A DNA stretch of 59,589 nt from Patescibacteria group bacterium (GCA_023381035.1 JAMCTK010000069.1:1-59589), one strand, 5' to 3'; positions 27,500-35,819 are shown, counted from the stretch's first letter. Notes: generated by a model from the letters alone, not told the origin. Made by a program: numbers and translations.

Positions 27500-29500
27500 T
27501 TAAAGTTTTGGAACAACAGGGACTGGATTTTCATTTGGAGCTCCAGGTGAAATCGGATTTTCAGTAGATGGTACAACAACAGGATTTTCAGGAGGAGCTG
27601 CTGGTGCAGGTTGAATCGGCTCAATTGTTGACGACTCCTGAATTGGCGATGTCAGGGAAGCGGGAGCTTCTGGTTGTTCAATTGTTTTTTCTTCGGCTGC
27701 TTCTTCCTCTTTCATTTTTAGAATCTCTTGGGGATTAGACGTAATTATGGTGTGCTCAAAAGGTGCTGCAATTACTTTCATGGCAACATGACTTTGTCCG
27801 GCAAAGAAAAGCCCTTCGCCGATATCAGCAGAAAGTAGAAGTTCTTTTTCTCCTTGCGAAAGGTAAAATACTTGGGAAATTAAATCTATTTCAGTCGGAC
27901 TTTGTTTAAGAAGCATCTGAATAGAAGAATTAGATAAAACTGCTTTACCATAATCGGTAGAAAGAAAATCCTGAACATCCTGAGTGGCTGTAGTTAGTGC
28001 CAGGTAATATTTTCTGGATCTTTTGGCAATACTGTAAACAAAAGAGGCAGAATCAGGATATTTCATGACATACCAAGCTTCGTCCAAAATTAACAAGCGT
28101 TTCTTTAAAGTTTTTCTTACTTTAGTCCAGACAAAATCTAAAACAATATGCATTGCAACTGGCCTAAGCTCATCTTCAAGAGACTTAATGTTAAAGACGG
28201 TTAGAGGATTAACTAAATCAAAATTTGATTGCTGATTAAAAATACCACTAAGACTTCCTTTAATAAATTTCTCAAGCCTTAAGCCGAGCTCTCTTGCTTG
28301 AGGATCTTCCATGCCGATTAAGACTTTATATAAGTCTTCCATTAAAGGAGGTTGCTTTTTTTGGGTTGCAGGATCAGTCGTAATTCCTTTTTGTCTGTAG
28401 GTCTCAACCAAGGCTCTGTCAAGAATTGCATCATGTGCAGGGTCCAGGTCTCCCATAATAATTCTCAGGAGTCCGTGTAGAGATAAAATCTTTAGTCCTA
28501 GCTCATTTTCTCCTTCCTCGTACATTCCGGAGAGATCAAAAGGATTAATCTTCACCGGATTAGAAGCGGTAAAGGCAACGTGCTCTCCTCCTAAAGTTTT
28601 AGTCAAAGACTCATATTCTCCTTCAGGATCAATAATGATTACCTCTGTTCCAAACATAAATTGCCTTAAAGCTTCTAATTTAATTAAGTAAGATTTTCCT
28701 GATCCTGATTTTCCCAAAACTATTTCGTTTGCATTTTCCAGAGAGTATCTGTCAAAAATAATTAATGAGCCGTTTTGCTCGTTTATGCCATACATTACTC
28801 CTTTATCTTGAGTTAAAGTTGCTGAAGTGAATGGAAAAGTGGAAGCAAGAGATGTTGTGTCCATATTCCTGGTTATAAACAATCTGTCCTGGCCTAAAGG
28901 AATTGTTGATTTAAATCCGTCCTCCATTTGCAGAGTTGCGGTTTTAGCAAGCATCATAATCGAGCCAAGAGTTGCTAAGAGTTTTTTTGAAGCTTCTTCA
29001 AGTTCTTTTACACTGTCTGAGGATAGGGTGATATATAGGCTGAATTGAAAAAATCGCTCAACACCTTTTGCTAATTGGTCTTGAATTGCTAAGGCATCAT
29101 CAAGAGAAGCCCTAACTTTAGGATCAATTACTTGACCTGCTTCCACCTGGGAAGAAATCGTTGCTTCCATTTCCGCAATCTTGCGTCTTAGGTCGGACAA
29201 AACATCAGGAGATGAGGTGGGATAGGCAAACATGGAAACATTCATGGAATGATCGAAATCAATTAAAGGTTGTAACCAGTTTGCAGAAACAAAACGAGGG
29301 TAGCCTACGACAAAAAATGTTTTATAAAACTTTTCGCCAACACGGATATACTGAAAATCTACTTCTACAGAAGAAGGGGCAATAACGTCTGTTAAGGCAA
29401 CCATACCTTTTTCTATTTTGGCTAATTCTCCGGTTGATGGTACGGATGTCGGAGCAGTTGGAGGAGGAGCTTGATTCTTTTTTTTACCAAAAAGTCCCAT
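27500..29500 (-). CDS. virB4: VirB4/TraC-like type IV secretion ATPase
   Basis: 666 residues. The P-loop GKSGSGKSYLIKLEA near residue 265 and Walker B LLILDEAWYVM near residue 460 are intact, followed by the VirB4-type ATTATQDVQDFL motif. The N-terminal region is the VirB4/CagE domain. The last 70 residues are a Pro/Glu-rich tail (PAPAAPPENPVVVP) that is probably disordered. It powers pilus assembly or substrate transfer from the cytoplasmic face. A strong Shine-Dalgarno AAAGGAGG ends 8 bases before the ATG, which overlaps the upstream stop, so expression is boosted inside the operon. Confidence 0.92.
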   Translation of the reverse strand: MGLFGKKKNQAPPPTAPTSVPSTGELAKIEKGMVALTDVIAPSSVEVDFQYIRVGEKFYKTFFVVGYPRFVSANWLQPLIDFDHSMNVSMFAYPTSSPDVLSDLRRKIAEMEATISSQVEAGQVIDPKVRASLDDALAIQDQLAKGVERFFQFSLYITLSSDSVKELEEASKKLLATLGSIMMLAKTATLQMEDGFKSTIPLGQDRLFITRNMDTTSLASTFPFTSATLTQDKGVMYGINEQNGSLIIFDRYSLENANEIVLGKSGSGKSYLIKLEALRQFMFGTEVIIIDPEGEYESLTKTLGGEHVAFTASNPVKINPFDLSGMYEEGENELGLKILSLHGLLRIIMGDLDPAHDAILDRALVETYRQKGITTDPATQKKQPPLMEDLYKVLIGMEDPQARELGLRLEKFIKGSLSGIFNQQSNFDLVNPLTVFNIKSLEDELRPVAMHIVLDFVWTKVRKTLKKRLLILDEAWYVMKYPDSASFVYSIAKRSRKYYLALTTATQDVQDFLSTDYGKAVLSNSSIQMLLKQSPTEIDLISQVFYLSQGEKELLLSADIGEGLFFAGQSHVAMKVIAAPFEHTIITSNPQEILKMKEEEAAEEKTIEQPEAPASLTSPIQESSTIEPIQPAPAAPPENPVVVPSTENPISPGAPNENPVPVVPKL

Positions 29501-30168
29501 TATTTTTCCTCCTTTCGAACAACCGGATTTTTCATATTATCAGAGGCCTGATTTACTTCGATATATCCGTCGTTATATATTTCATAGTAAAGCTTAATAA
29601 GCTCTTCTTTCTCCAGAGTTTTAGCCCGCAAGTTAAGTCTAGAAAGTTGCGAATGAATGCTTTCAGCTTTAGAATGAAGAGAAGCTTTAGCCTGATCAAT
29701 AAAAACCTGCTGTTTGTTTGAATTCTTGTTCATTGCAGCGCCTGCCGTAAGAGCAGCTCCTTTTTCAAGATATGAATAAGGGATACAGATATAGAATTTT
29801 TTATCAAGCACAGTATTTACTTTAACTAATTCTTGAACAAAGTCCCTGTATAGTCCAATTTGTTCCGCTAAGAGTTTATTTTGAGTTTTTTTAGCTTCTA
29901 CGTCTAGAAGTTTTAAGTAGGAAGTAACATCAAGTTTTTTACTTATGATTATGATTTGTACTGAAAAAGAAAGCGAGTTTAAAAGAGAAGCATAGGAATA
30001 AATTTTAGAATTCTGTTCTTCTATTGAGAGAAGCGAGAAGTTGGTAGACGTTACTTCAATCATCAAGCAAGCATTTCCTCCTGCCAAAAGCACTATGTCA
30101 TCAGAAATATCCTCAATTTCTGTGAATTTTTGTGTAGTAGCGTGAATTTTTTGGGCAGCTTTTTTCAT
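29500..30168 (-). CDS. TraC-like conserved protein of type IV secretion loci
   Basis: 222 residues, no signal peptide and no transmembrane helix. It resembles the small N-terminal VirB4/TraC-type domain found as a separate gene before virB4 in CPR and Gram-positive type IV loci (IVLLAGGNACLMIEVTSTNFSLLS; later a coiled region around LHSKAESIHSQLSRLNLRAKTLE). It is sandwiched with 1-base overlaps between prgI-like and virB4-like genes, which strongly supports a shared machine. The exact role is unknown; it may act with the ATPase at the membrane. Confidence 0.65.
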   Translation of the reverse strand: MKKAAQKIHATTQKFTEIEDISDDIVLLAGGNACLMIEVTSTNFSLLSIEEQNSKIYSYASLLNSLSFSVQIIIISKKLDVTSYLKLLDVEAKKTQNKLLAEQIGLYRDFVQELVKVNTVLDKKFYICIPYSYLEKGAALTAGAAMNKNSNKQQVFIDQAKASLHSKAESIHSQLSRLNLRAKTLEKEELIKLYYEIYNDGYIEVNQASDNMKNPVVRKEEK

Positions 30169-31391
30169 TAATTTGTGAACAATGATTTTCTTAATTCTTC
30201 TCTGGTGTCAACCGAAATAATCTCAAGCGGCAAAATGATTTCTCCGTTTGCGGCAAATTCAATTGCATCAAATTTGTTCTGAGTTTTTGGATCTTCAAAC
30301 TCAATTGTGTAAGTGCCATTGGACAAAGGCGTTGCAGATGAAAATTGCCCAATCGCATTGGTTTTAAATGCTCGTACTGGATTTCCAGCTTTATCTTTTA
30401 CCTCAACCAGTATGTTTGGCAGAGGATTATCCCTTGGGTCTTTTACAATCCCTGCAATGATATTTGGAAATTCGGACGGAGTTGGGAGGCCAATCTTTTT
30501 ACCCATTTCCTTGGGAACCATGCGAACGTTTTTAGTTTGTTCTTTAACATCTTCAGTTGCAACAGAAGGTCGGTATGTAGCTATTTTTTCTTGTTGAAGC
30601 TGCTTGTTTAAAGAAAATAGCTGTTCTTCCAAAGCTTGTTTTTGGGTAACAGTTTCATTGAGTAGCTTTTCCAGCTCTAATACTTTTTCATGAGCTGCAT
30701 TAAAGCTTTTTGTATCTTTCTGGGTTTCTTCCAGCTTTTTTGCTACGCTTAACTCTTCTTGTAAGTGTTTTGTTTCATTTTCTAGGTCTTCTTCTTTAGC
30801 AGGAGCATTATCAGTTTTCTCTGTTTCCTTTGGTTTTTCTTGATTCTGGACAGCTTGGTTTGCAAAAGCTACGGGAGCAACATAAGAAGGGGTATTTGCC
30901 TGTGCCACCGGTGCTTGGGAAAGTCCGGATAAAGACTGAAAAAAGACCATTTCCTTTTCATCGAGTTTGTTTTTAGATCTTTTGGGAAGTGATCCTAGGA
31001 ATGATTGCAACCTCTCTCCTGAAAGAGTGCTTGCATCTGTTGTCTGTCGATTTGAAGCATCCTGGATTGATCTTGCTGAAATGGGAGGACAATAAAACAT
31101 ACCACCTGATTTTTGATAAACGAATTGAGTAGGTTTAAAAAGGGCGTTAAAAAAATTTCCAATCATTATGTCTAAAGGTCTTCCTCCGTATGGCAAAAAG
31201 GCAAGAGCAACACCTGTTAGTCCAAATAAAAAAGTAAATGGATATTTAATAATTCCCGGAATTGGTAGGGCGAAGAAAATCCAGCCCATAACAATCCCTC
31301 CGGCAAGATATGCAAATTGCTTAATGGTCATATTCCCAATTAACTTAAACTGAAAGCCTGTAATATCTTGCGGAATTGGGTGATTTTCCAT
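30168..31391 (-). CDS. PrgI/VirB3-like membrane protein fused to a C-terminal Ig-like domain
   Basis: 407 residues. Residues 1-95 form a PrgI-type module with two transmembrane helices (FAYLAGGIVMGWIFFALPIPG and FTFLFGLTGVALAFLPYGGRPLD), the VirB3 equivalent of Gram-positive type IV systems. A long charged linker with coiled coil (ELEKLLNETVTQKQALEEQL) spans about 180-285. The C-terminal 90 residues are a carboxypeptidase regulatory-like beta fold (IIAGIVKDPRDNPLPNILVEV). Standard PrgI proteins are about 100-150 residues, so the fusion is unusual. It is the first gene of a seven-gene operon and has its own promoter. Confidence 0.8.
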   Translation of the reverse strand: MENHPIPQDITGFQFKLIGNMTIKQFAYLAGGIVMGWIFFALPIPGIIKYPFTFLFGLTGVALAFLPYGGRPLDIMIGNFFNALFKPTQFVYQKSGGMFYCPPISARSIQDASNRQTTDASTLSGERLQSFLGSLPKRSKNKLDEKEMVFFQSLSGLSQAPVAQANTPSYVAPVAFANQAVQNQEKPKETEKTDNAPAKEEDLENETKHLQEELSVAKKLEETQKDTKSFNAAHEKVLELEKLLNETVTQKQALEEQLFSLNKQLQQEKIATYRPSVATEDVKEQTKNVRMVPKEMGKKIGLPTPSEFPNIIAGIVKDPRDNPLPNILVEVKDKAGNPVRAFKTNAIGQFSSATPLSNGTYTIEFEDPKTQNKFDAIEFAANGEIILPLEIISVDTREELRKSLFTN

Positions 31392-31399
31392 ATAAAAAT

Positions 31400-31428
31400 A
31401 ATGTATAACGTGAAAAATCCTATTTCAA
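31400..31428 (-). promoter_or_regulatory. Promoter of the type IV secretion-like operon
   Basis: TTGAAA (31428-31423) and TACATT (31405-31400) are separated by 17 bases on the minus strand, and the -10 box ends 8 bases before the prgI-like ATG at 31391. The mRNA would be nearly leaderless. Confidence 0.5.
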
Positions 31429-31480
31429 GAGAATCAAAATAGGTCAAAAAAAATGGTGAATGAGCCTGGCGTGAAAAATC
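31409..31480. repeat. Direct repeat CGTGAAAAATC in the divergent control region
   Basis: The 11-mer CGTGAAAAATC occurs at 31409-31419, between the -35 and -10 of the prgI-like promoter, and again at 31470-31480, about 20 bases before the -35 of the divergent gene. The copies are 61 bases apart, about six helical turns. They look like operator half-sites for a regulator acting on both genes, possibly the winged-helix protein at 35820-37151. Confidence 0.4.
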
Positions 31481-31499
31481 TTAATCATATTTAAATTTC

Positions 31500-31529
31500 T
31501 TGACTTTTATCTGCTCACTAACCTACTAT
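31500..31529 (+). promoter_or_regulatory. Promoter of the 112-residue gene, leaderless with GTG start
   Basis: TTGACT (31500-31505), 18 bases, TACTAT (31524-31529), then 6 bases to a GTG at 31536. The TTG that would give a longer reading frame is itself part of the -35 box, so translation should start at the GTG. Confidence 0.6.
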
Positions 31530-31535
31530 GAAAAG

Positions 31536-31874
31536 GTGGAATTTAATACAGATCGTAAAAAAGAAATCGAAAATAAAATACTTGATTTAATACTCGAAGG
31601 CTTGAAGAAAGATCTATTTAGTCCTCAGGATGCTGCCAAAATTTCTAGCTTTGTGCTAGTTAAAATTTCTTTAGTTTTAGATCAGGCAACCTTGGTGAAT
31701 TTTCTTTATGACCTTTCTGAGAATTGGCCAGAGTTTACCAGTCTTTACGAAATTGAAGATGGAAAAATAGAGAGAAAATTGGAACAAAATGTGGTAACCG
31801 AAGCATTGGCTCTGGTAAAAGAAGGAAAAATAGATGAGGCATTAACTTTAACAAAAACTGTCGAAAACTCCTAA
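31536..31874 (+). CDS. Small helical protein, unknown
   Basis: About 112 residues from the GTG at 31536. Soluble, acidic and predicted mostly helical (EIENKILDLILEGLKKDLFSPQDAAKISSFVL; VVTEALALVKEGKIDEALTLTKTVE). No signal peptide or membrane segment. No family is recognised; small helical proteins of this kind are often encoded beside type IV loci in CPR genomes. It is divergent from the prgI-like operon and just upstream of the first coiled-coil gene. The start was chosen because the in-frame TTG upstream coincides with the promoter -35 box. Confidence 0.55.
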   Translation: MEFNTDRKKEIENKILDLILEGLKKDLFSPQDAAKISSFVLVKISLVLDQATLVNFLYDLSENWPEFTSLYEIEDGKIERKLEQNVVTEALALVKEGKIDEALTLTKTVENS

Positions 31875-31875
31875 T

Positions 31876-31904
31876 TTGTTACTCTTCTGTCAGGAATATA
31901 TAAA
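31876..31904 (+). promoter_or_regulatory. Upstream promoter of the first coiled-coil gene
   Basis: TTGTTA (31876-31881), 17 bases, TATAAA (31899-31904). The transcript would carry about 100 bases of leader before the Shine-Dalgarno-led start at 32012 and includes a tiny ATG-GAC-TGT-stop reading frame at 31916, a possible upstream control element. Confidence 0.45.
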
Positions 31905-31963
31905 GCGCAGCTACTTATGGACTGTTAAAATGCCAACAAATGAAAGAAGCATTGACAAGAGAA

Positions 31964-32004
31964 TTGACAATTTCATCAAATCTAAATAGACTGAATCAAA
32001 GGAG
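31964..32004 (+). promoter_or_regulatory. Second promoter and strong Shine-Dalgarno site of the first coiled-coil gene
   Basis: TTGACA (31964-31969), 17 bases, TAGACT (31987-31992). AAAGGAG at 31998-32004 stands 7 bases before the ATG at 32012 and decides that start over an in-frame ATG at 31940, which has no ribosome binding site and overlaps this promoter. Confidence 0.6.
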
Positions 32005-32011
32005 TATTTTT

Positions 32012-33790
32012 ATGCCAGAGCCAGCTGCTGCAGCACCAGTTTTTACAAAAGGAGACATAAGAGAAGGTGCTCTAAGACTTGCAACAAAAGAAACAAGGAC
32101 AAAAACAGGCGAGGAAAATAGGCCTGGAGCTGTGCTTGCAAGAAGCATAGAGGAAAAAAGAGATTTAAATGATCCTGAATCAGCACTCCGTGAATTAGCT
32201 GGTCAAGAGAGTTTTGGCGGGGGAAATGTAGCGGAAGTAGATACTAAAAAAGGAAGGGAGTTTGTAGAAAAAAGCTTTACCGGAAAGTATGATGAAACTG
32301 CGGACAAGGTGGTCAGAAGCCATGAAGAGCAAAGGCTACATAAAAAAGTTGTCGAAGAGAAAGGCAGATTGGAATCTGTAATCAAGGACTACGCCTCGTT
32401 AAGTAATGCTCAAAAAGCTCCTATTCGAGATCAGGTAGCTCATATGCTTAGACAAAAACCTGAAGGAGAGGCTCTGCTTAACTCTTTGCCCCCGACAGCT
32501 GTCGTTCCTTATTTAGATAGCTTAATTACTCAATCTTCAGAAGAGCTTGTTCAGATTTATGATGAAATATATGGAGCAGAGCCAATTGCTAATAATATTG
32601 ATGCTGCTCAGGCACGAGTAGATAAACTTAAAAATGACTTGGAAAATAAAAGGAAAGAGCTAGAAGGCTTAAAAGAAAAAACAGGACTAGCAGAAACTTC
32701 AGCAATAGGGGTATCAGAGGAAGAGGGGAGTGAAAAGATGCGCATCCCGACAACAAAACAAGAGCTAACTTCTTTAGAGCAAGATCTAGTAAGCGCCAAC
32801 GAGGACATTCAGCTCTGGTCAGGAAAACTTATTCCAGGAAAAGAAGACACAGGCGGATTTAAAGAGAAACTGGAAAAAGCATTAACGAAAAGAGATGCTT
32901 TACGTGAGGCGCTTAGAGAGGGAAGAAAAGGACTAGAAAATGAACAACAAACAGGAGAAACTGAAACAACTGAAGAAAAAATTGCAAGACTGGAAAGAGA
33001 GATTTTTACATTACCAAGCGAGATAGGGCAGGCACAAGCAGACCTAGACTTAGCAAAGCTTTCAAGAAGGGAGGATTTAGAAGTTTTAGAAGAAAATTCG
33101 AAAAATGCGATTCCTGAAGCAGTTGCCAGACATCTGAATATAGCCATAGAACAAGCTGAGCAAGAGATTAAGGCGGAAATTAAAGTCATGAAAGAAAAAG
33201 CAACGACTGAAAAAGAAAAAGAAGCCATTGAAACCATTGAAAAAGCAATTGACTCCCGCTACAGCACGAAAAGAGCTGTTACAGGAAGAAATGGCAGGGT
33301 TAAAAAGGTTAAGGAAGTTTTTGACAGACCAAATATGTGGCTTGATGCTCGCATTTTAGTTGAGGACGGAGAAGATGCTTATATGGCAGCGCTTGTTAAA
33401 GGGGTTGATCCAAAAACTCTAACCGTAGAAGAAAGAAATGCCCTTAAGTCTTCTGCAAAAGAAACGCTTTCGGCATTAAAGCAGGAAGACTTAGCGAGAT
33501 TAAAAACCATGGCAAAAGAAAAATTAATCAATTCCTTTACAAGGGCAGATGGAAAACTTCCATCAGGTATGGAAAGCTACTTACTAGATACTCCTGATGG
33601 ACAGAAAATGATTGATGAAGCTGCTGCCAAGCATAAAGAAGCTTTTAAGGGAGTCAAAGGTAAAGTTTCTGAGTATTTTAGAACCATGAACAGAAAAAAA
33701 GCTTTAAAGCTATTACTGTTTCTATTTATGCCCCTTGTAATATCAGCTCCCTTAATGGCTGCTGGGAAATTCCATCCCTTTTCGGAATGA
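32012..33790 (+). CDS. Coiled-coil protein with C-terminal membrane anchor, secretion locus
   Basis: 592 residues from the ATG with a consensus Shine-Dalgarno. Charged and Glu/Lys-rich throughout, with long predicted coiled coils around LDSLITQSSEELVQ...ARVDKLKNDLENKRKELEGLK, the segment TTEEKIARLEREI, and IEQAEQEIKAEIKVMKEKATTEKEKEAIETIEKAI. A single hydrophobic helix near the C-terminus (ALKLLLFLFMPLVISAPLMAAG) suggests a tail anchor, leaving the bulk in the cytoplasm. No enzymatic motif is visible. It lies on the opposite strand to the pilin genes and resembles the 1024-residue gene at 37238 in overall design. A scaffold at the apparatus base is an inference. Confidence 0.6.
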   Translation: MPEPAAAAPVFTKGDIREGALRLATKETRTKTGEENRPGAVLARSIEEKRDLNDPESALRELAGQESFGGGNVAEVDTKKGREFVEKSFTGKYDETADKVVRSHEEQRLHKKVVEEKGRLESVIKDYASLSNAQKAPIRDQVAHMLRQKPEGEALLNSLPPTAVVPYLDSLITQSSEELVQIYDEIYGAEPIANNIDAAQARVDKLKNDLENKRKELEGLKEKTGLAETSAIGVSEEEGSEKMRIPTTKQELTSLEQDLVSANEDIQLWSGKLIPGKEDTGGFKEKLEKALTKRDALREALREGRKGLENEQQTGETETTEEKIARLEREIFTLPSEIGQAQADLDLAKLSRREDLEVLEENSKNAIPEAVARHLNIAIEQAEQEIKAEIKVMKEKATTEKEKEAIETIEKAIDSRYSTKRAVTGRNGRVKKVKEVFDRPNMWLDARILVEDGEDAYMAALVKGVDPKTLTVEERNALKSSAKETLSALKQEDLARLKTMAKEKLINSFTRADGKLPSGMESYLLDTPDGQKMIDEAAAKHKEAFKGVKGKVSEYFRTMNRKKALKLLLFLFMPLVISAPLMAAGKFHPFSE

Positions 33791-33802
33791 TTTGAAAAGA
33801 TG

Positions 33803-34156
33803 TTACTTGCAGCTGCCAAAACCTTGGGTGCCAAAAAAACGAATACATTCCGCTCCTGTTACCGCAGAAATGAAGTACACCAGAAAGAAGGAAAAAAAGA
33901 TCAATACTAGTCCCAGAAAAGCATAGGATAGGGTTTTTTTGGCGTCTTCTGCTTTTTTCGCATCTCCTCTGGAGTTAATATATTTTAATCCAGCCCAAAC
34001 TACTAAAAACAGAGCAAAAACTCCAGCCATAACTAAAGCGCCATTTACGAGGTTTGTAAAAAGAATAGGAATACAGGATAAAGTGGCAACATCATCTTTA
34101 ACGCAGTCCCCCCAGGATGAGCCAATGGGAAGTGCAAAAAAAGTAAATAAGCCCAT
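33803..34156 (-). CDS. VirB2/TrbC-like pilin-type membrane protein (copy 4)
   Basis: 117 residues. Two long hydrophobic helices (LVNGALVMAGVFALFLVVWAG and LGLVLIFFSFFLVYFISAVTG) flank a short charged loop (YINSRGDAKKAEDAKK), the helix-loop-helix design of VirB2/TrbC pilins. The loop motif with Gly-Asp and Lys repeats is shared with the three genes upstream. Four Cys residues lie outside the helices (GDCVKDD, LSCIPI, AECIRFF, GSCK) and may form disulfides. Last gene of a four-pilin tandem; 41 bases from the previous one. Confidence 0.75.
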   Translation of the reverse strand: MGLFTFFALPIGSSWGDCVKDDVATLSCIPILFTNLVNGALVMAGVFALFLVVWAGLKYINSRGDAKKAEDAKKTLSYAFLGLVLIFFSFFLVYFISAVTGAECIRFFGTQGFGSCK

Positions 34157-34197
34157 AAAAAAAGCTTAACAAAGGTAGTTTAAAAACACAAGAGGAT

Positions 34198-34605
34198 TTA
34201 ATTAGACGGAAGGGTAATTTTTGGAATTTGGAGATCGTTGAAGGAAAGTCCAAAGATACCTAAAATAATACTCATTATGAAGTAGGAAAGAAACACAATT
34301 ACTAGTCCTACTAAAGCCGCAATAATATGGTTTCTGGCATCTGCAACTTTTTGTTTGTCTCCTTCGGAGATGATCCATTTAACTGCTCCATAAATTAGGT
34401 AGAAAAGGGAGATAATAGCAGCAATTACAAAAATTGCAGTTATAAGTCTTCCAATTGTTCCTCCGAGATTTTCTCCAATTTTACCAAGTCCTGCAAAAGG
34501 ACCCTCGAGTCCTTCAGATGGGTTTGCGTTTGTTACTGCAAGAACTGTTGGAGCCAGAATAAGATAAGAAGCGGCAGAAGTTAAAACTGAACCTATTCTT
34601 TTCAT
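34198..34605 (-). CDS. VirB2/TrbC-like pilin-type membrane protein (copy 3)
   Basis: 135 residues. A signal-peptide-like start (VLTSAASYLILAPTVLAVTNA) would leave a mature protein with an amphipathic section and two transmembrane helices (LITAIFVIAAIISLFYLIYGAV, IIAALVGLVIVFLSYFIMSIIL) joined by the charged loop ISEGDKQKVADARNH. This is the most typical VirB2-like member of the set, since VirB2 pilins are made with a long signal peptide and two helices. It lies 42 bases downstream of copy 2. Confidence 0.8.
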   Translation of the reverse strand: MKRIGSVLTSAASYLILAPTVLAVTNANPSEGLEGPFAGLGKIGENLGGTIGRLITAIFVIAAIISLFYLIYGAVKWIISEGDKQKVADARNHIIAALVGLVIVFLSYFIMSIILGIFGLSFNDLQIPKITLPSN

Positions 34606-34647
34606 CTTTAATTAATCGTACGATGTTTTATTTGACTTGTCAAGTAA

Positions 34648-34962
34648 TTAAAAAAGAGTAAGTCCAAACATTTTGAGAAAAATTGTTACCAGAGGATAAG
34701 CAAGAAGAGCAACGACAAGACCAATGAGTGCAAATTTAATTTTATCTTTAGCAGTTTGAAGTTTTTCTTTGTTTCCCGCAGACATCGTATAGTTTAGTCC
34801 TCCCCATATAAGCATAATTAGGGAAAAGAAAATAGCAACTAAATATAAAGCCATAACAAGTCCACCGACAACTTTTGGCAATACATTTGTTCCCCCCATT
34901 GGGATTCCTCCGGGTGCTTCGATATTTTTTCCTCCAATAGTTAAGGCAATTTCTTTTATCAT
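34648..34962 (-). CDS. VirB2/TrbC-like pilin-type membrane protein (copy 2)
   Basis: 104 residues. The N-terminal 30 residues are Gly/Pro-rich, followed by helix 1 (VVGGLVMALYLVAIFFSLIML), the loop MSAGNKEKLQTAKDK and helix 2 (IKFALIGLVVALLAYPLVTIF). There is no obvious cleavable signal peptide. The loop matches its paralogues (charged, with Gly and Lys). The start overlaps the stop of copy 1 by 1 base, so the two are translationally coupled. Confidence 0.78.
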   Translation of the reverse strand: MIKEIALTIGGKNIEAPGGIPMGGTNVLPKVVGGLVMALYLVAIFFSLIMLIWGGLNYTMSAGNKEKLQTAKDKIKFALIGLVVALLAYPLVTIFLKMFGLTLF

Positions 34963-35780
34963 TATTTAAATCCTGGTATTTGTAAAAGATCAACTCCAAT
35001 AATTTGCAATATAACAAGAGAGAGAATAATAAACAAGAGGCCGAGAATTGTTGAGGTAAACCTATCTTTGGCTTCCTGGAATTTCTCCGGATTTCCTCTT
35101 GCTGCCATAATTTTATAACCTGCATAAATAAACAAGAGAGTTGCAGTCGCTCCCGCAATGCTTAAAATTATTCCAAAAAAAGTTTTTACTATTCCTTCAA
35201 CATCAGTTGGAATATCAATTCCAAGTCCTGTTGCAATTTTTATACATTTTCCATCTTGCCATTCTGAGCAAGGAGGAGGATTATTGGAGCTAGGGGCATC
35301 CTCCATGCAGATTTTTGCTCCTCCCTGTTCTATGCAGCTTCCATAACAACAATTAATGTCTTTTTCACAAACTTCATTTGGTGCTTGGCATTTTGCTGCC
35401 GGCCAGGTAGGCTCAACCTCAAAACATTTTTTTTGATTCTGGACAGGATTGTTGGTATCTACGGAGCAAACTAAAGAACAACAGTCTTCATTTGTGTTAC
35501 AACTATTCCCATTTTTAGTACAGAAAACAACACTGGGCTTAGTGGTGGAAGTTGTGGGTGGGGTCGTGCCGTCTGGATTAACACATTGGTTTATTCCTAA
35601 AGCGGTTTGACAAATAAGTCCTGAACAGCAATTTCCTTGAAGACCAGGAGTGTTTCCTATTGTGCAACCAGTTTGACCTTCTGATAGTTGACCTGGTAAG
35701 CAATTAGCTGCAAAAGATTTATTAACAGGGAAGAGGAGTAAAAAAACAAACAAGAAAAAAGGCAGGATTAGTTTTTTCAC
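34962..35780 (-). CDS. VirB2/TrbC-like protein with a Cys-rich extracellular domain (copy 1)
   Basis: 272 residues from a GTG start. A clear signal peptide (residues 1-24, LILPFFLFVFLLLFPVNKSFAA) precedes about 165 residues with some 18 Cys, including pairs such as GNCCSG, EDCCSLVC and INCCYGSC, a disulfide-knot type pattern. The C-terminal 85 residues are the two-helix VirB2-like module (FFGIILSIAGATATLLFIYAGYKI, loop AARGNPEKFQEAKDR, LGLLFIILSLVILQIIGVD). The fusion is unusual and could be the adhesive or tip member of a pilus. TACTAT stands 6 bases before the GTG, implying a leaderless mRNA. Confidence 0.75.
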   Translation of the reverse strand: MKKLILPFFLFVFLLLFPVNKSFAANCLPGQLSEGQTGCTIGNTPGLQGNCCSGLICQTALGINQCVNPDGTTPPTTSTTKPSVVFCTKNGNSCNTNEDCCSLVCSVDTNNPVQNQKKCFEVEPTWPAAKCQAPNEVCEKDINCCYGSCIEQGGAKICMEDAPSSNNPPPCSEWQDGKCIKIATGLGIDIPTDVEGIVKTFFGIILSIAGATATLLFIYAGYKIMAARGNPEKFQEAKDRFTSTILGLLFIILSLVILQIIGVDLLQIPGFK

Positions 35781-35786
35781 ACTTTT

Positions 35787-35792
35787 ATAGTA
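35787..35792 (-). promoter_or_regulatory. -10 box of the pilin operon, leaderless GTG start
   Basis: TACTAT on the minus strand, ending 6 bases before the GTG. This spacing and box are identical to those of the 112-residue gene at 31536. The best -35, TTGCAA, is 19 bases upstream. Confidence 0.4.
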
Positions 35793-35819
35793 AATTAAAA
35801 ACTAAGCTAATTGCAAGTA

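Noticed and set aside
31500..31535. A TTG start at 31500 extending the 112-residue protein by 12 codons
   Set aside because: The TTG is the first three bases of the -35 box TTGACT; the -10 box TACTAT lies inside the extension, so the codons are not in the mRNA.
31940..32011. An ATG at 31940 as the start of the first coiled-coil gene
   Set aside because: It has no ribosome binding site and overlaps a TTGACA-N17-TAGACT promoter, while the ATG at 32012 has AAAGGAG at ideal spacing.
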